Source of the DNA: a virus
IMG/VR virus record: IMGVR_UViG_3300010401_000005
Location: 1-64,000 of that record
DNA: 64,000 nucleotides
Direction: 5' to 3' (one strand)
Under the pieces are notes generated by a model, which saw only the letters and a list, made by a program, of their open reading frames with translations, did not search any database and was not told the origin of the DNA. Of the stretch, positions 1-7,977 are shown one piece after another (within the stretch, counting starts at the first letter, position 1; every line of letters begins with the position of its first letter). Made by a program: the position numbers and the translations under genes.

Positions 1-301
1 CCTTGCCGGTATCGTTGGGGTCTATCATCTCCCGCAGTCGCTCTAGCGTGTCGCCTACAGCCTTCGCGGTTTCTGTTCGGCGCTTCCCCGGTGCGCCCAC
101 ACTTGCCTTACCTGTTGAGATAACCGCATCGGCTCCCTCATACGCCTGCACTGCCATCTGCTTCACATCCTTACCCGTCACACGCTCCCATCGCGTTCCC
201 CACCCTTCAGGAGCAGTCAGGGCGTTCTGCACGAATAGCATGAACAGTTCACGTGCCATCATATCACGCTCAAACTCATTGCTCGAATTCTCGTCCATCA
301 T
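1..301 (-). CDS. Hypothetical protein, C-terminus cut off by window edge
   Basis: An uninterrupted minus-strand frame starts at an ATG at 301, overlapping the TGA of the gene before it (ATGA), and runs off the left edge after about 100 codons. I do not recognise the family. It contains short charged helices and a Thr/Ala-rich stretch. It lies directly downstream of the terminase genes, where small head or packaging-associated genes usually sit, but that is inference only. Confidence 0.6.
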   Translation of the reverse strand, partial: MMDENSSNEFERDMMARELFMLFVQNALTAPEGWGTRWERVTGKDVKQMAVQAYEGADAVISTGKASVGAPGKRRTETAKAVGDTLERLREMIDPNDTGK

Positions 302-570
302 TCTCCCCCTTCGATCCGCGCCTTAATCCGCGCCTCAATCTCTGCGCGTTTCTCAGGCGTCACCGCGCTTCCTCCCCTGCCTGGATTGACAACACAACCA
401 GGATTTAGCGCCTTATCCCACTCCTCCCCAGATACTTGCCCCTGCCATGATTTCACCTCCACCACATAGGGTTCATGGTGTGCTTTCATCTCCTCTCGCG
501 CTACACTATCGCGCTCCTTAATGGAATCTGTTATCGTTACGCCCCAATTCGTAATTACTACCCATGCCAT
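298..570 (-). CDS. Hypothetical 90-aa protein downstream of terminase
   Basis: Small soluble protein with a strong ribosome site (AAGGAGA, then ACGACGAA, then ATG). The C-terminal 25 residues form a Glu/Arg-rich helix. It is cotranscribed with the terminase genes and overlaps the next gene by 4 nt. Unrecognised; real gene likely from its spacing, start signal and coupling. Confidence 0.6.
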   Translation of the reverse strand: MAWVVITNWGVTITDSIKERDSVAREEMKAHHEPYVVEVKSWQGQVSGEEWDKALNPGCVVNPGRGGSAVTPEKRAEIEARIKARIEGGE

Positions 571-595
571 TTCGTCGTCTCCTTATCATCCTGTT

Positions 596-627
596 GGCAA
601 GCATGTTACAGATTGTTCATACTTGCC
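596..627 (-). promoter_or_regulatory. Hairpin in the leader of the 298-570 gene
   Basis: A 10-bp stem with one G-U pair (GGCAAGCATG against CATACTTGCC) and a 12-nt loop lies in the 132-nt gap after the large terminase gene, about 15 nt before the ribosome site of the next gene. No U-run follows, so an mRNA-stability or processing hairpin is more likely than a terminator. Confidence 0.4.
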
Positions 628-702
628 ATGTGCTATGTAGAAACCTATTCGCCTACATTTGTGCCGAAATCGTCCACAAGGGTTAATGTCTGTGCAGGCG
701 GA

Positions 703-2469
703 TTATGCACCGCGTCTGCCGTAGCCGGTGGTAGGTTGACGTGGCTCCAATTCACTCCTGCCCGCTGTACGTTCAAAACGCAGGTTTAACATTCCGGCGT
801 TCGCGCCTATCGAGGATACCGCGTCGTCATGCGCACCCTTCTCCGCACCACTCCCACCTCCCGGAAGTTTGATGTAGGTCATCATCTGCTCAATGGTCTT
901 CTTACTGTTGATGACAAGACCCGGTACCATTTCGATACCGCGCACCAGCTTGCCGAGCATCCACGGCTTTGTCATCGCATTCTCAGGGAATCCTGCTTCC
1001 AGACGTTTCGGATCATCTCTTGACGCCTTGCCGGTGATCTCCCACGGCGCGAAGTAGAACAGCCCTGAATGCCCTCTGCCGCGTTGCTTGGGGTATCCTA
1101 TCGTCTTGTCATTGGGGTTGATGACGACATTCAGCATATTCTCTGTCGTTGCTCCGCCTGGGCGTCCCTGGTTCAGAATCACCATCAGCGCCAAGTTATA
1201 CCAGTGACCTAACTCGTTGAGGATCTGCGCAAAGTCATGCGGTTCCCATTTGCCGTAAAGGTGTCCAACTTGCTCCCATGTGTCGGCGTCCACCACGTCC
1301 GCAGAGCAGTAATCGGTATCGCCTCTGTCGGTCAAGCCCATCGAGGGGTCCGCAGTCACGATGTAGTAATGGCCTGACTGGGGTACATCCCACAGTTTGA
1401 GTTCTGCGGTTTTGTAAACATCGCGCAGTTCGGGCCAATGGTCGGGATTGAAGACGATTCCCTCAATGGGGTCAAATTCAGAGGATTGCAACTCCATCAA
1501 GCGCGCATGAAGCCAGTCCTGGTTAAAGTAATGGGTGCCGGTGCTGATAAACGCTTCCTCTGGGGTATGCGGATACTCCTGGGGCATCAGTTCCCCTCGC
1601 TCCTCTGCCTTGTTGCGATACCACTGTAACTGCTCATCGTCGAGGTTAAAGGCTTGCGCTCTGCGCTCCTCATCCTCAGTGCGTTTGAAACCAATCTCTA
1701 CAGGGGAACGGTACAGGGGATTGTCGAACCAGGCGAAGAAGATGGGTTGATAGATGCCTCTGCCTGCCTTGCTGGCGTTCCAATCGGCAAAGAAGAAGTT
1801 AATGCCGTTGGCCGTGGTTTCTTCGATGATATTCCCCAACCGGCACGCTTCGTCAAGAGAAGCATCGAGGAGAGCAATATCTCTGGGTTCGCCCTTCCAC
1901 TTTGCCCGCTCTGATTTCAAAACATTATGCAGTGTGGACCCGGAACCTACGTTGTCCGTGCCAGCGGTGGCGCAGTAGAAGCGGCTATCGGTGAGTTGCC
2001 AGAACAGTTCCTTGCGATTGGATCGCTTCTTCGGAATCTTCTTGTATGTCGGCAGGTTATCGTAGAACCGCCCCACCATCTCAAAGATACTCTCTGTTGA
2101 CGGTCCCTCGTGCGCTACGATGATGGTTCTGCGGTGTTCGTTGTTATAGGTATCCAGAAACATCAAGGCGAGGATGATGGTGGACATCCCCTCACGTCGT
2201 GCCTTGAGGATACGTTTGCGCAGCATCTTCCCGGCAATCTTAGGCGCAGGATCGTCAGGGTCTAATCCGAACTGCTCCATCAGTTCCCGCTGGACGGGAT
2301 TCAAGATGAGGTCAACAAGTTCGCCGCTCTCGTTGGTGATCTTCAAGTCCCTGAGAGTAGCAAGGGCGCGTTTCTTGAGCCTGGCCCGATTCTTTCGGTA
2401 TCGTACTATAGCGTCACTCTTCGTAAATGTCTGCTTCAAGTGCGCGTACAACGTCGTCCCTGAGATCAT
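703..2469 (-). CDS. terL: Terminase large subunit (DNA-packaging ATPase/nuclease)
   Basis: The 588-aa length fits the TerL family. TerL binds the portal, hydrolyses ATP to pump DNA into the procapsid and cuts the concatemer with an RNase H-fold nuclease. The N-terminal half has the deviant phage Walker A loop RREGMST (residues 91-97), followed by the strand TIIVAHEG. The C-terminal half has the nuclease strand VTADPSMG with further Asp residues around 370-385 and a later Asn/Gly-rich loop. It overlaps the small subunit gene by 56 nt, the usual TerS-TerL arrangement. The C-terminal tail (about 30 residues) is Arg/Gly-rich. Family assignment is secure; the subfamily (headful or cos cutting) cannot be read directly. 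Confidence 0.93.
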   Translation of the reverse strand: MISGTTLYAHLKQTFTKSDAIVRYRKNRARLKKRALATLRDLKITNESGELVDLILNPVQRELMEQFGLDPDDPAPKIAGKMLRKRILKARREGMSTIILALMFLDTYNNEHRRTIIVAHEGPSTESIFEMVGRFYDNLPTYKKIPKKRSNRKELFWQLTDSRFYCATAGTDNVGSGSTLHNVLKSERAKWKGEPRDIALLDASLDEACRLGNIIEETTANGINFFFADWNASKAGRGIYQPIFFAWFDNPLYRSPVEIGFKRTEDEERRAQAFNLDDEQLQWYRNKAEERGELMPQEYPHTPEEAFISTGTHYFNQDWLHARLMELQSSEFDPIEGIVFNPDHWPELRDVYKTAELKLWDVPQSGHYYIVTADPSMGLTDRGDTDYCSADVVDADTWEQVGHLYGKWEPHDFAQILNELGHWYNLALMVILNQGRPGGATTENMLNVVINPNDKTIGYPKQRGRGHSGLFYFAPWEITGKASRDDPKRLEAGFPENAMTKPWMLGKLVRGIEMVPGLVINSKKTIEQMMTYIKLPGGGSGAEKGAHDDAVSSIGANAGMLNLRFERTAGRSELEPRQPTTGYGRRGA

Positions 2470-2971
2470 TAGGTAAAGCCTCTATGATAATATTAAGCTG
2501 GCGCATGTCGATCTCTATCTGCTGCTCTCCGAACATGCGGTAAATCCGGGCCAACCTCTCCATTGCGTCCATTGCGTCGTAACGCTCTACAATCAGCCTA
2601 CCCTTGTCCGAATACTTGGTTCCTTTGAAGGTATGGAGAAGGTGACGATCCTTCGCCTTCTTGAGATTGATCGTAACGCGGCCATCTTCGTCTATGTCCA
2701 CGAAATCGTCAAGGCTCCCACGTCCTACGTCTGTAAATCGCTTCGTGATCTCGGCAGGCGTCATGCAGTCTTTCAGTGCCTCTCGGAGTTCTGCTTGCAC
2801 GTAAGTATTTGTAAGTACGTCGTACCCCGTCTGTCTCCAGGAGTTTTCGTTCCCTGCATACCCTGCCGACTTCGCAGCACGGGCCGCGTTGAAGTTGCAA
2901 TCTCCTAGATAGTGATGAAGAAAGAGACGTTGCTTTACAGTCAGTTTTGACTTGGTTATCTCCTCATTCAT
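2414..2971 (-). CDS. terS: Terminase small subunit
   Basis: A 185-aa protein beginning with the TerS pattern: LTVKQRLFLHHYL, then NAARAAKSAGY (a helix-turn-helix for pac/cos DNA binding), then a middle oligomerisation region with MTPAEITKRF and a C-terminal tail. This matches the Terminase_2 family. TerS recognises the packaging site and stimulates TerL. I chose the ATG at 2971, with AGAGG 11 nt upstream; a TTG three codons earlier is the alternative. It is the first gene of the packaging cluster; the promoter was not found with confidence. Confidence 0.9.
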   Translation of the reverse strand: MNEEITKSKLTVKQRLFLHHYLGDCNFNAARAAKSAGYAGNENSWRQTGYDVLTNTYVQAELREALKDCMTPAEITKRFTDVGRGSLDDFVDIDEDGRVTINLKKAKDRHLLHTFKGTKYSDKGRLIVERYDAMDAMERLARIYRMFGEQQIEIDMRQLNIIIEALPNDLRDDVVRALEADIYEE

Positions 2972-3105
2972 AGACTTCAAAACCTCTACTTACAATTCGT
3001 TAACAAGTGGATTTTAAGGACTTTCCCCACTTATTTGATTAATCGGCATTTTAGCATATTTCTATCTATCACGCAACTATTTTCTAAAATAATCTCCAAT
3101 ACCTC

Positions 3106-3134
3106 TTGACAATTACTCTGTTATGTGCGATAAT
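3106..3134 (+). promoter_or_regulatory. Sigma-70 promoter for the 3163-4740 operon
   Basis: TTGACA (3106-3111), a 17-nt spacer and GATAAT (3129-3134): full consensus -35 and five of six at -10. It sits in the AT-rich gap between the divergent terminase operon and the plus-strand operon, about 30 nt before the first gene's ATG. Confidence 0.85.
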
Positions 3135-3162
3135 GATGTATCACTACGAAGGAGAGACGACA

Positions 3163-3435
3163 ATGACAATCGCAAACGCAATCAAGAAACTCAGCAAGTA
3201 CGGCAAAGTGAACCGCGGGCGCAACGGCCAATACTGGGCCATCATCGGGAACTACAAAGTCTCCTTTACCGCAAACGGTGAGGACATCCCGACCAACTCC
3301 ATTACCTGCGAGCATACCTGCCGCGTTGGTCTGGAACCGGATTACAACACCGATTACTTCCCCGGCACGTTCTGGGACAATCTCACGCAAGCCATCAACG
3401 CCGCGATCCGCTGGCAAGCAAGCGACAACAAATAA
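3163..3435 (+). CDS. Hypothetical 90-aa protein, first gene of plus-strand operon
   Basis: The ATG at 3163 is preceded by GAAGGAGAG, so this start is preferred over two upstream ATGs that lie inside the promoter region. The N-terminus is basic (AIKKLSKYGKVNRG), followed by a beta-rich core with two Cys. This resembles short phage proteins of the 'glyco-tyr-trp' small-domain style, but I cannot name a family. Strong promoter and first position suggest early, high expression. Confidence 0.6.
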   Translation: MTIANAIKKLSKYGKVNRGRNGQYWAIIGNYKVSFTANGEDIPTNSITCEHTCRVGLEPDYNTDYFPGTFWDNLTQAINAAIRWQASDNK

Positions 3436-3506
3436 CCCGTCATTTTATCAGAGAGGTTTTCCTCGGTATCCTGCTAAAAACCGAGGAGAAAAGAGAATAA
3501 AAGACG

Positions 3507-3764
3507 ATGAAAACAGAAATCTTGACAGGCAGGTACTCATGGCAAGAAGCAAGGCGCAAAGCCTCTTTTGGTCATAAGACTTGGATTATGTGGGTAGAGA
3601 ATGATGAACCAATGGCAGCAAGAATGACTGCCCCGATAGTCAAACGCGCCATGCTTGCACACGGAACACAAGGTCATTTCTTCATGCACGATACCTGCTC
3701 ATGGCGCGTCGGTTGGAACATGGCTATAACGATACTGCGAAATCTCAAGCGAGGATACATCTAA
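3507..3764 (+). CDS. Hypothetical 85-aa protein
   Basis: The product is rich in Trp and basic residues (WQEARRKASFGHKTWIMW near the N-terminus). No domain recognised. A 7-bp hairpin (3461-3486) precedes it. It overlaps the next gene by one base (TAATG), so it is translationally coupled. Confidence 0.5.
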   Translation: MKTEILTGRYSWQEARRKASFGHKTWIMWVENDEPMAARMTAPIVKRAMLAHGTQGHFFMHDTCSWRVGWNMAITILRNLKRGYI

Positions 3765-4024
3765 TGTCTGAAAATCTATTCCGCAAAGGTCTGTACGTCG
3801 GATGCACGGCGCATAGGCATCAGCAGATCGGCGTCCACATCGCCATAAACGCCCGTGCAGGCGAACTATGGCGCAACGATGACACACTAAACGAAACCGA
3901 GATGAAGCGAGACGCGCAGGCAGTAAAGGAATGGAGACGGATTCGACTGCGCTTCTTCCCCCGCTTTTACTCGAAATGGTTTCGTAAGCACATGAAGCAC
4001 ATCTTAGAGGAGTTGCAAGACTAA
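3764..4024 (+). CDS. Hypothetical 86-aa basic protein
   Basis: The ATG overlaps the TAA of the upstream gene. The C-terminal half is strongly basic and aromatic (RRIRLRFFPRFYSKWF), consistent with nucleic-acid binding, which is inference. Coupled by another one-base TAATG overlap to the following gene. Confidence 0.5.
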   Translation: MSENLFRKGLYVGCTAHRHQQIGVHIAINARAGELWRNDDTLNETEMKRDAQAVKEWRRIRLRFFPRFYSKWFRKHMKHILEELQD

Positions 4025-4299
4025 TGCCTGAACCCACACCCCGCCAACAACAAACCGCCGCAGCACGCAAACAAAAACTCCTCACCCACCCGCCACGTGA
4101 CTGCACCTGTAACAGCAATCCTCACCAGCGTCTCTGCCCTTGCTATAATCGTCAGCACGTTGCAGAGCATCGTGAGAGGGTCGCACAGGGCGTGAAGCGT
4201 ACTTTGAAGACTTGTACCTGTGGCAGCGATCCGCACAGGTGGAATTGTCCGATTTCGAGGAGAGAGAAGAAACGAGAGAAAAGGAGGTTGATGAAATGA
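4024..4299 (+). CDS. Small Cys/His-rich protein with a duplicated CxCxSxPH motif
   Basis: A 91-aa basic protein holding two copies of one motif, CTCNSNPHQRLCP and CTCGSDPHRWNCP, about 37 residues apart. Each offers three Cys and one His, so each could bind a metal ion such as zinc. Ends are Lys/Arg-rich. I do not recognise the family. It overlaps the next start by 4 nt (ATGA). Confidence 0.55.
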   Translation: MPEPTPRQQQTAAARKQKLLTHPPRDCTCNSNPHQRLCPCYNRQHVAEHRERVAQGVKRTLKTCTCGSDPHRWNCPISRREKKREKRRLMK

Positions 4300-4460
4300 G
4301 ATACTTTGCCCGACAGCGCCGCGTAGACGACTTTCCCCACAATGGGGAACTGTGTTGGGGAGTAGCGGACTCCCTCGGTGGATTTGTTATCTGCCGCGAC
4401 GAAGAGAGCGCAGTATCCGAGGCGATGCTGCGGAATGCGATGTCACAAACCGCCGAATAG
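4296..4460 (+). CDS. Hypothetical 54-aa protein
   Basis: The ATG at 4296 overlaps the previous stop (ATGA) and is preceded by AAGGAGGTTGATGAA, a near-perfect ribosome site. Short, with a WGVADSLGGFVIC strand and an acidic-Ala helix. Unknown function. Confidence 0.5.
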   Translation: MRYFARQRRVDDFPHNGELCWGVADSLGGFVICRDEESAVSEAMLRNAMSQTAE

Positions 4461-4488
4461 TCGGCATTCTTGAAAGTAGAAGATTGAA

Positions 4489-4740
4489 ATGAACATGGAA
4501 ACACCGGAAGAGATTAAAACATTTTGGACGCCGGAAATGCACCGGCAATATTGGGCGGACGATAGCCGAGGTGGCGGACAAGGCTACGGCTATTATGAAA
4601 GTTACGGATGTCCCGTCCACTTTCACGGGCACTCAGAAGAACACCGATCCTGCTCCTGCCGATGGATTCAATGCGAGGAAGAAACTTTTTCGGAACATCG
4701 CTGGCGCAAAGCCACACAACGCCAACTCGCCGCCGCTTAA
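4489..4740 (+). CDS. Hypothetical 83-aa protein, last gene of the operon
   Basis: The product is rich in Trp, Tyr, His and Glu with a CSCRWIQC cluster that could bind metal. Start at 4489 or two codons later (4495); the AAGTAGA site is weak. It ends just before the operon's terminator hairpin. Confidence 0.45.
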   Translation: MNMETPEEIKTFWTPEMHRQYWADDSRGGGQGYGYYESYGCPVHFHGHSEEHRSCSCRWIQCEEETFSEHRWRKATQRQLAAA

Positions 4741-4748
4741 CATTATCC

Positions 4749-4782
4749 TTCCCCCGATTTACTTACAGACCGGGGGAATTTT
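4749..4782 (+). terminator. Rho-independent terminator of the 3163-4740 operon
   Basis: An 8-bp GC-rich stem (TTCCCCCG with CGGGGGAA) and a 14-nt loop are followed by TTTT. It starts nine bases after the last plus-strand stop codon and overlaps the 3' end of the convergent minus-strand gene. Confidence 0.8.
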
Positions 4783-5016
4783 CCTCTCTACCCTATTCAC
4801 CTCCCACGTCACACGATCCAACCGCAACACATCCCCCTTCTTCACCTCCTCACACGCATTCCCTGACGCCAATCTACCGTCTGTCGGAACCTTCCACCAG
4901 TCTAAGCCAGTTTCGGACCAGAACGCCAAAGAGAACGATTTACCGACGTTCGGCTCCCACATCAGGAGGGTACCGAAACGGTGTCCTGCGTCGTCAGTTA
5001 TTGGGGTGCCTTTCAT
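4759..5016 (-). CDS. Hypothetical 85-aa protein, last gene of the early minus operon
   Basis: A beta-rich product with a LRLDRVTWEVNRVE C-terminal strand pair. Its ATG overlaps the upstream stop (ATGA). It ends convergently inside the terminator of the plus-strand operon. No family recognised. Confidence 0.5.
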   Translation of the reverse strand: MKGTPITDDAGHRFGTLLMWEPNVGKSFSLAFWSETGLDWWKVPTDGRLASGNACEEVKKGDVLRLDRVTWEVNRVERKIPPVCK

Positions 5017-5237
5017 GGCGTCTCAATCTCTCCTGTCTCCACAAACGCCTGTAAATGGGGCAGCAACTCCCTCACCATCTCCTGCGTCAAGTGCATCCTG
5101 CATCCGTCTTCGTCGTCGGTTCCCAACCATACCGCGTCCTGTGTGGCAAGAGAGGATTTTTGCAGGCTTGACTTTTTGCCATAGAGATCCACGAAACTGA
5201 CAAAAGAAAAGCCTCGCTCGGTGTACTCAATCTGCAT
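5013..5237 (-). CDS. Hypothetical 74-aa protein
   Basis: An ATG with GGAGGAAC upstream. The middle has WLGTDDEDGCRMHLTQEMV and an amphipathic C-terminal helix, a layout seen in many small phage proteins that bind a partner; no function can be assigned. Confidence 0.5.
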   Translation of the reverse strand: MQIEYTERGFSFVSFVDLYGKKSSLQKSSLATQDAVWLGTDDEDGCRMHLTQEMVRELLPHLQAFVETGEIETP

Positions 5238-5847
5238 TCTGTTCCTCCTTCATGGTCTTTACCAATGCCCGCAAATCCCCCACGTACGCACCCACCGACT
5301 CCGCGCGCTCGATCGCCTGCACCAACCTCTCCTCTGTGGCACGTAGCCGCTCCTGCATCTGTAACTGACACTCCACCGCCTTGACTAACTCCTGCTGCAA
5401 TGTGTCTGCACGTTTGGTCGCCACACCCAGAGACGACAGCAACGCTTTTAGAGAGGCTTGGATAGTTGACCACGATTCGGCGGGTGCGTTCTCCAGACGC
5501 AAAATCGCCATTGTGACAGAGAGTTGATGCCGTACCTCGATTTGATAGGCGGTATGTTCGTCGTGTTTTTGTTCGTAGCGTTCGCGGTAAATGTCCGCAT
5601 CGCGTTTTGCATCGTCACGTTCGCGTTCTAACCCTGCTATCCTCACCTCAAATGTGTCGGCATCATTTTCAGCCATCCGCGCCAATTTCGAGGTTGCTGA
5701 ACGCATCTGCTGGCTCTCTTGTAGACGATCCAGGAGCGCCAGCACATCCACTACACGGAAAGAGGCTTCCACGCTAGACCTCACCTCTTCGCGTGGGTAC
5801 ATTCGCAGGATTCGTTCGCATTCGGCGCGGATTTCATTGTCATTCAT
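5227..5847 (-). CDS. Coiled-coil protein (206 aa)
   Basis: Residues about 70-205 are Glu/Arg/Lys/Ala-rich with heptad-like spacing (DDAKRDADIYRERYEQKHDE and similar), predicting a long coiled coil. The N-terminal 60 residues form a small helical domain. Such proteins occur as accessory or scaffold-like proteins in phage early regions; the function is unknown. Confidence 0.6.
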   Translation of the reverse strand: MNDNEIRAECERILRMYPREEVRSSVEASFRVVDVLALLDRLQESQQMRSATSKLARMAENDADTFEVRIAGLERERDDAKRDADIYRERYEQKHDEHTAYQIEVRHQLSVTMAILRLENAPAESWSTIQASLKALLSSLGVATKRADTLQQELVKAVECQLQMQERLRATEERLVQAIERAESVGAYVGDLRALVKTMKEEQNAD

Positions 5848-6154
5848 CGCTTTTTGCCTCTTTCCTCAAATCCAAAACTTGACACAACGCCAACACAACA
5901 GCCTGCGCCTCCGTATCAGCATAAGCGTGTCCGTTACCTACGACGGTTTGCCCCACCATAACAGTAGATGTACATTTCTTATCTTCCCACTCAGGACAAG
6001 GCGTATTCGATCCTGAGATATGGACGTTATAGCAGAGTGTCTTCGCGGCATTCATGGCAGATTGTAAATCCTCGTGATATGCAGGCACTTCGTTCTCATA
6101 ACCTAGCGCTTCGGCAATCTGTCGATCTTTCTCTGCCCAATCAATATCACTCAT
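5840..6154 (-). CDS. Hypothetical 104-aa protein
   Basis: The ATG at 6154 follows GGAGGTAGGGAA and overlaps the upstream TGA in the pattern ATGA. The frame is open further upstream, to 6367, but only because of the frameshift described for 6151-6337. C-terminal part DTEAQAVVLALCQVLD is a helix typical of small phage 'site' proteins. Function unknown. Confidence 0.55.
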   Translation of the reverse strand: MSDIDWAEKDRQIAEALGYENEVPAYHEDLQSAMNAAKTLCYNVHISGSNTPCPEWEDKKCTSTVMVGQTVVGNGHAYADTEAQAVVLALCQVLDLRKEAKSDE

Positions 6155-6337
6155 TTCCCTACCTCCTTTGTCCGCTCTATTTGCCGACCGTGAAGCGGAC
6201 AATCTGCCGACATCCACCACCCGAACTTTGCCCCATTCCCCTAAATGCCCCTTACCGTGTCCGTTATCCAGCACCGGACAGGTACAGCCCTTTTTGATGG
6301 CTTCGGGGCTGCCGGGGTTGGGTTTGTCGTTACTCAT
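6151..6337 (-). pseudogene. Small Cys-rich phage protein interrupted by a frameshift
   Basis: The first 37 codons from the ATG at 6337 give NPGSPEAIKKGCTCPVLDN, the start of a common ~50-aa phage protein that ends in an aromatic strand plus DCPLHG. That ending (FGWWMSADCPLHGRQ) is present but in the +1 frame, from about 6226 to a TGA at 6153-6151 that overlaps the next ATG. A single-base indel in the G/A-rich stretch 6226-6243 separates them. It may be a sequencing error, a true mutation or programmed slippage. Confidence 0.6.
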
Positions 6338-6995
6338 TCTCGATACCTCCCTTCCATCTCTCCACACTCACCACCAATGCGCCACCCTCAACAGGCTCCC
6401 CGAACTCCATCTCAATCCGCCTCACCTGTTTGTCATCTCGCAGCACGATCCCACTCAGAGAATCCTCTGCGAGTTTCAAAATATTACTCAGATCCACACA
6501 GACGCCGCTTTCTACGCCCTTTTTCGTCCTGCGTGGATGCAACGTCACAAATAACGAAACATGGCCCAGGAATGGCACGGAGGGGCTGTACGCCTGTCGT
6601 GCAAGGTGTCCACACGCTTCTTTGTAGGCTTTCGCCTCCTTGCTGACGAAGACGCCGCTTTTGCCTGCCCTTGCGATACGGTTGACGGAGACGGGATAGG
6701 GAAATTCTATTGTCACCGGCAACCCTGAGTTTGCCCCTTCCGGCGCCTGTGGCATCTTCTGGAGAGGTTTAACCGCCTCCGCCTCATAATGTCCGCGTGT
6801 ATCCTGTGTGCGGTCAATCGGTTTCAGTCCCGCTTCTGCGCGCGCCCAATCGGGTAGTTTTCGCGCTTCCTCTCCTGCCTTCTTAATTTGTGCAGTAACG
6901 CCCGACGCTTCCAATTTCTGCCTGTTCTTGCGGGCGGTCTCCGGTTCCATACCACGCATCAGTTCGGCAACTTCTTCATCAGTAAATCCAGGCAT
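6330..6995 (-). CDS. rusA: RusA-like Holliday-junction resolvase with N-terminal extension
   Basis: Residues about 92-215 match RusA: the strand PVTIEFPYPVSVNRI, then CVDLSNILKLAEDSLSG (166-182) and RDDKQV (186-191), which carry the acidic metal-binding cluster. RusA dimers cut four-way DNA junctions after recombination or replication. The first ~90 residues, with a helical EEVAELMRGME segment, are extra relative to the ~120-aa core family; their role is unknown. It overlaps the next start by 8 nt and sits beside the MT-A70 methylase gene. Confidence 0.85.
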   Translation of the reverse strand: MPGFTDEEVAELMRGMEPETARKNRQKLEASGVTAQIKKAGEEARKLPDWARAEAGLKPIDRTQDTRGHYEAEAVKPLQKMPQAPEGANSGLPVTIEFPYPVSVNRIARAGKSGVFVSKEAKAYKEACGHLARQAYSPSVPFLGHVSLFVTLHPRRTKKGVESGVCVDLSNILKLAEDSLSGIVLRDDKQVRRIEMEFGEPVEGGALVVSVERWKGGIENE

Positions 6996-7009
6996 TAGTC
7001 TTTCCTTCC

Positions 7010-7693
7010 CTATCGTGTCCCCTGTTGCTCATCAAAGAGGGTCAGGGGTGGGGTGTCCTGTTCGTCTGTTTGTGTCAACGGGATCGGTTCGGGTTGTGGT
7101 AACGCGGCCAATATCCGAATATCCTCCGCTATATCTCTGCCTGTCACAGCGTTTCCGATGAACGTCCAATTCGGGCGCGGCGGGAACAGTCCGTTTCGTG
7201 GTCGGTGAAACATCTCAAGGTATGGGCCGTCCACAAGACGTTCCACGCGGTTGTACATCTCTTCGGGCTTCTCGCTGTGTTCGCCTATCCCTGAGACGAT
7301 CACCTGCGCGACTCCCTTGTCTAATCGCTTGGGCTTGCCGCGTGTCGCCAGCAAACAGGGTTCTGTGTTGGCGCGAGTCCAATAACCAAGATTGATGCGC
7401 GGCAGATTGCAGGCGGTCTTCTTCACCCAATCGAAGCCGAGCGTTTTGTACTCGAAGCCCCATGCCGTAATAGTTTCCAATGCTTCGGGTAACATCGGCC
7501 ACGTCGCCCACAAAAATAGAACACAATCCTCTGCCGCAACGTCTGGAACGGGGAGAGAGCGAATCCAGTTGATTTCCTGCGTTTCATAGTGATGTTCGAT
7601 TCGTCGGTCGTGCGTGTTGCCTGCTGACCATAAGGCTTTTGACCAACAATCAAACTTCCACGGCGGATCTGCGACGATAGTCCTGAATTTCAA
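7010..7693 (-). CDS. MT-A70 family DNA N6-adenine methyltransferase
   Basis: The 227-aa protein begins with a strand leading to DPPW at residues 9-12, the catalytic motif of MT-A70/ParB-linked adenine methylases. Later it has VLFLWATWPMLPEAL and GFDWVKK (SAM fold), LLATRGKP and the C-terminal PRPNWTFIGNA. These phage enzymes transfer a methyl group from SAM to adenine N6 in DNA, probably to evade host restriction. The C-terminal ~30 residues are Pro/Thr/Gln-rich linker. Good match in length and motif order. Confidence 0.9.
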   Translation of the reverse strand: MKFRTIVADPPWKFDCWSKALWSAGNTHDRRIEHHYETQEINWIRSLPVPDVAAEDCVLFLWATWPMLPEALETITAWGFEYKTLGFDWVKKTACNLPRINLGYWTRANTEPCLLATRGKPKRLDKGVAQVIVSGIGEHSEKPEEMYNRVERLVDGPYLEMFHRPRNGLFPPRPNWTFIGNAVTGRDIAEDIRILAALPQPEPIPLTQTDEQDTPPLTLFDEQQGTR

Positions 7694-7875
7694 TGACCTG
7701 CCTCTTTTGCGAGTTGCTGCTTGAGCGTCTTCACTTCCACTTCTAAATTCTCAATACGCCCGCTGTTAATGCGAGAAACAAAACCAAGCGCAAAGAGGAT
7801 ATACAAAAGAAACATCCATCCCATGACGCGCCACCCAAACGAAAACCTGCACGATTCGTATCTTGTCTCGAACAT
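7690..7875 (-). CDS. Small membrane protein with coiled-coil tail (61 aa)
   Basis: The start at 7875 is chosen because GGGAAGGAGAGAG lies directly upstream. Residues 17-36 (VMGWMFLLYILFALGFV) form one membrane helix, followed by a charged heptad segment (RIENLEVEVKTLKQQL). The layout recalls short phage inner-membrane proteins; the function is unknown. Its stop overlaps the methylase start by 4 nt. Confidence 0.55.
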   Translation of the reverse strand: MFETRYESCRFSFGWRVMGWMFLLYILFALGFVSRINSGRIENLEVEVKTLKQQLAKEAGH

Positions 7876-7977
7876 TCTCTCTCCTTCCCTCCTATCCCCC
7901 AAAAACCGCAGGGGTGTACACTTTCCCCGCAAAATCGTGTTTGCGTACCAGAATCACCTGCTACGTGTCCGTATCGT

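Noticed and set aside
3-326. 107-codon plus-strand ORF at the left edge
   Set aside because: The minus-strand frame (1-301) is open throughout, coupled to its neighbour and in the operon's direction.
5840-6367. Single 175-aa gene spanning 5840-6367
   Set aside because: The fusion results from the frameshift in the upstream gene; ribosome site and ATGA overlap mark a separate start at 6154.
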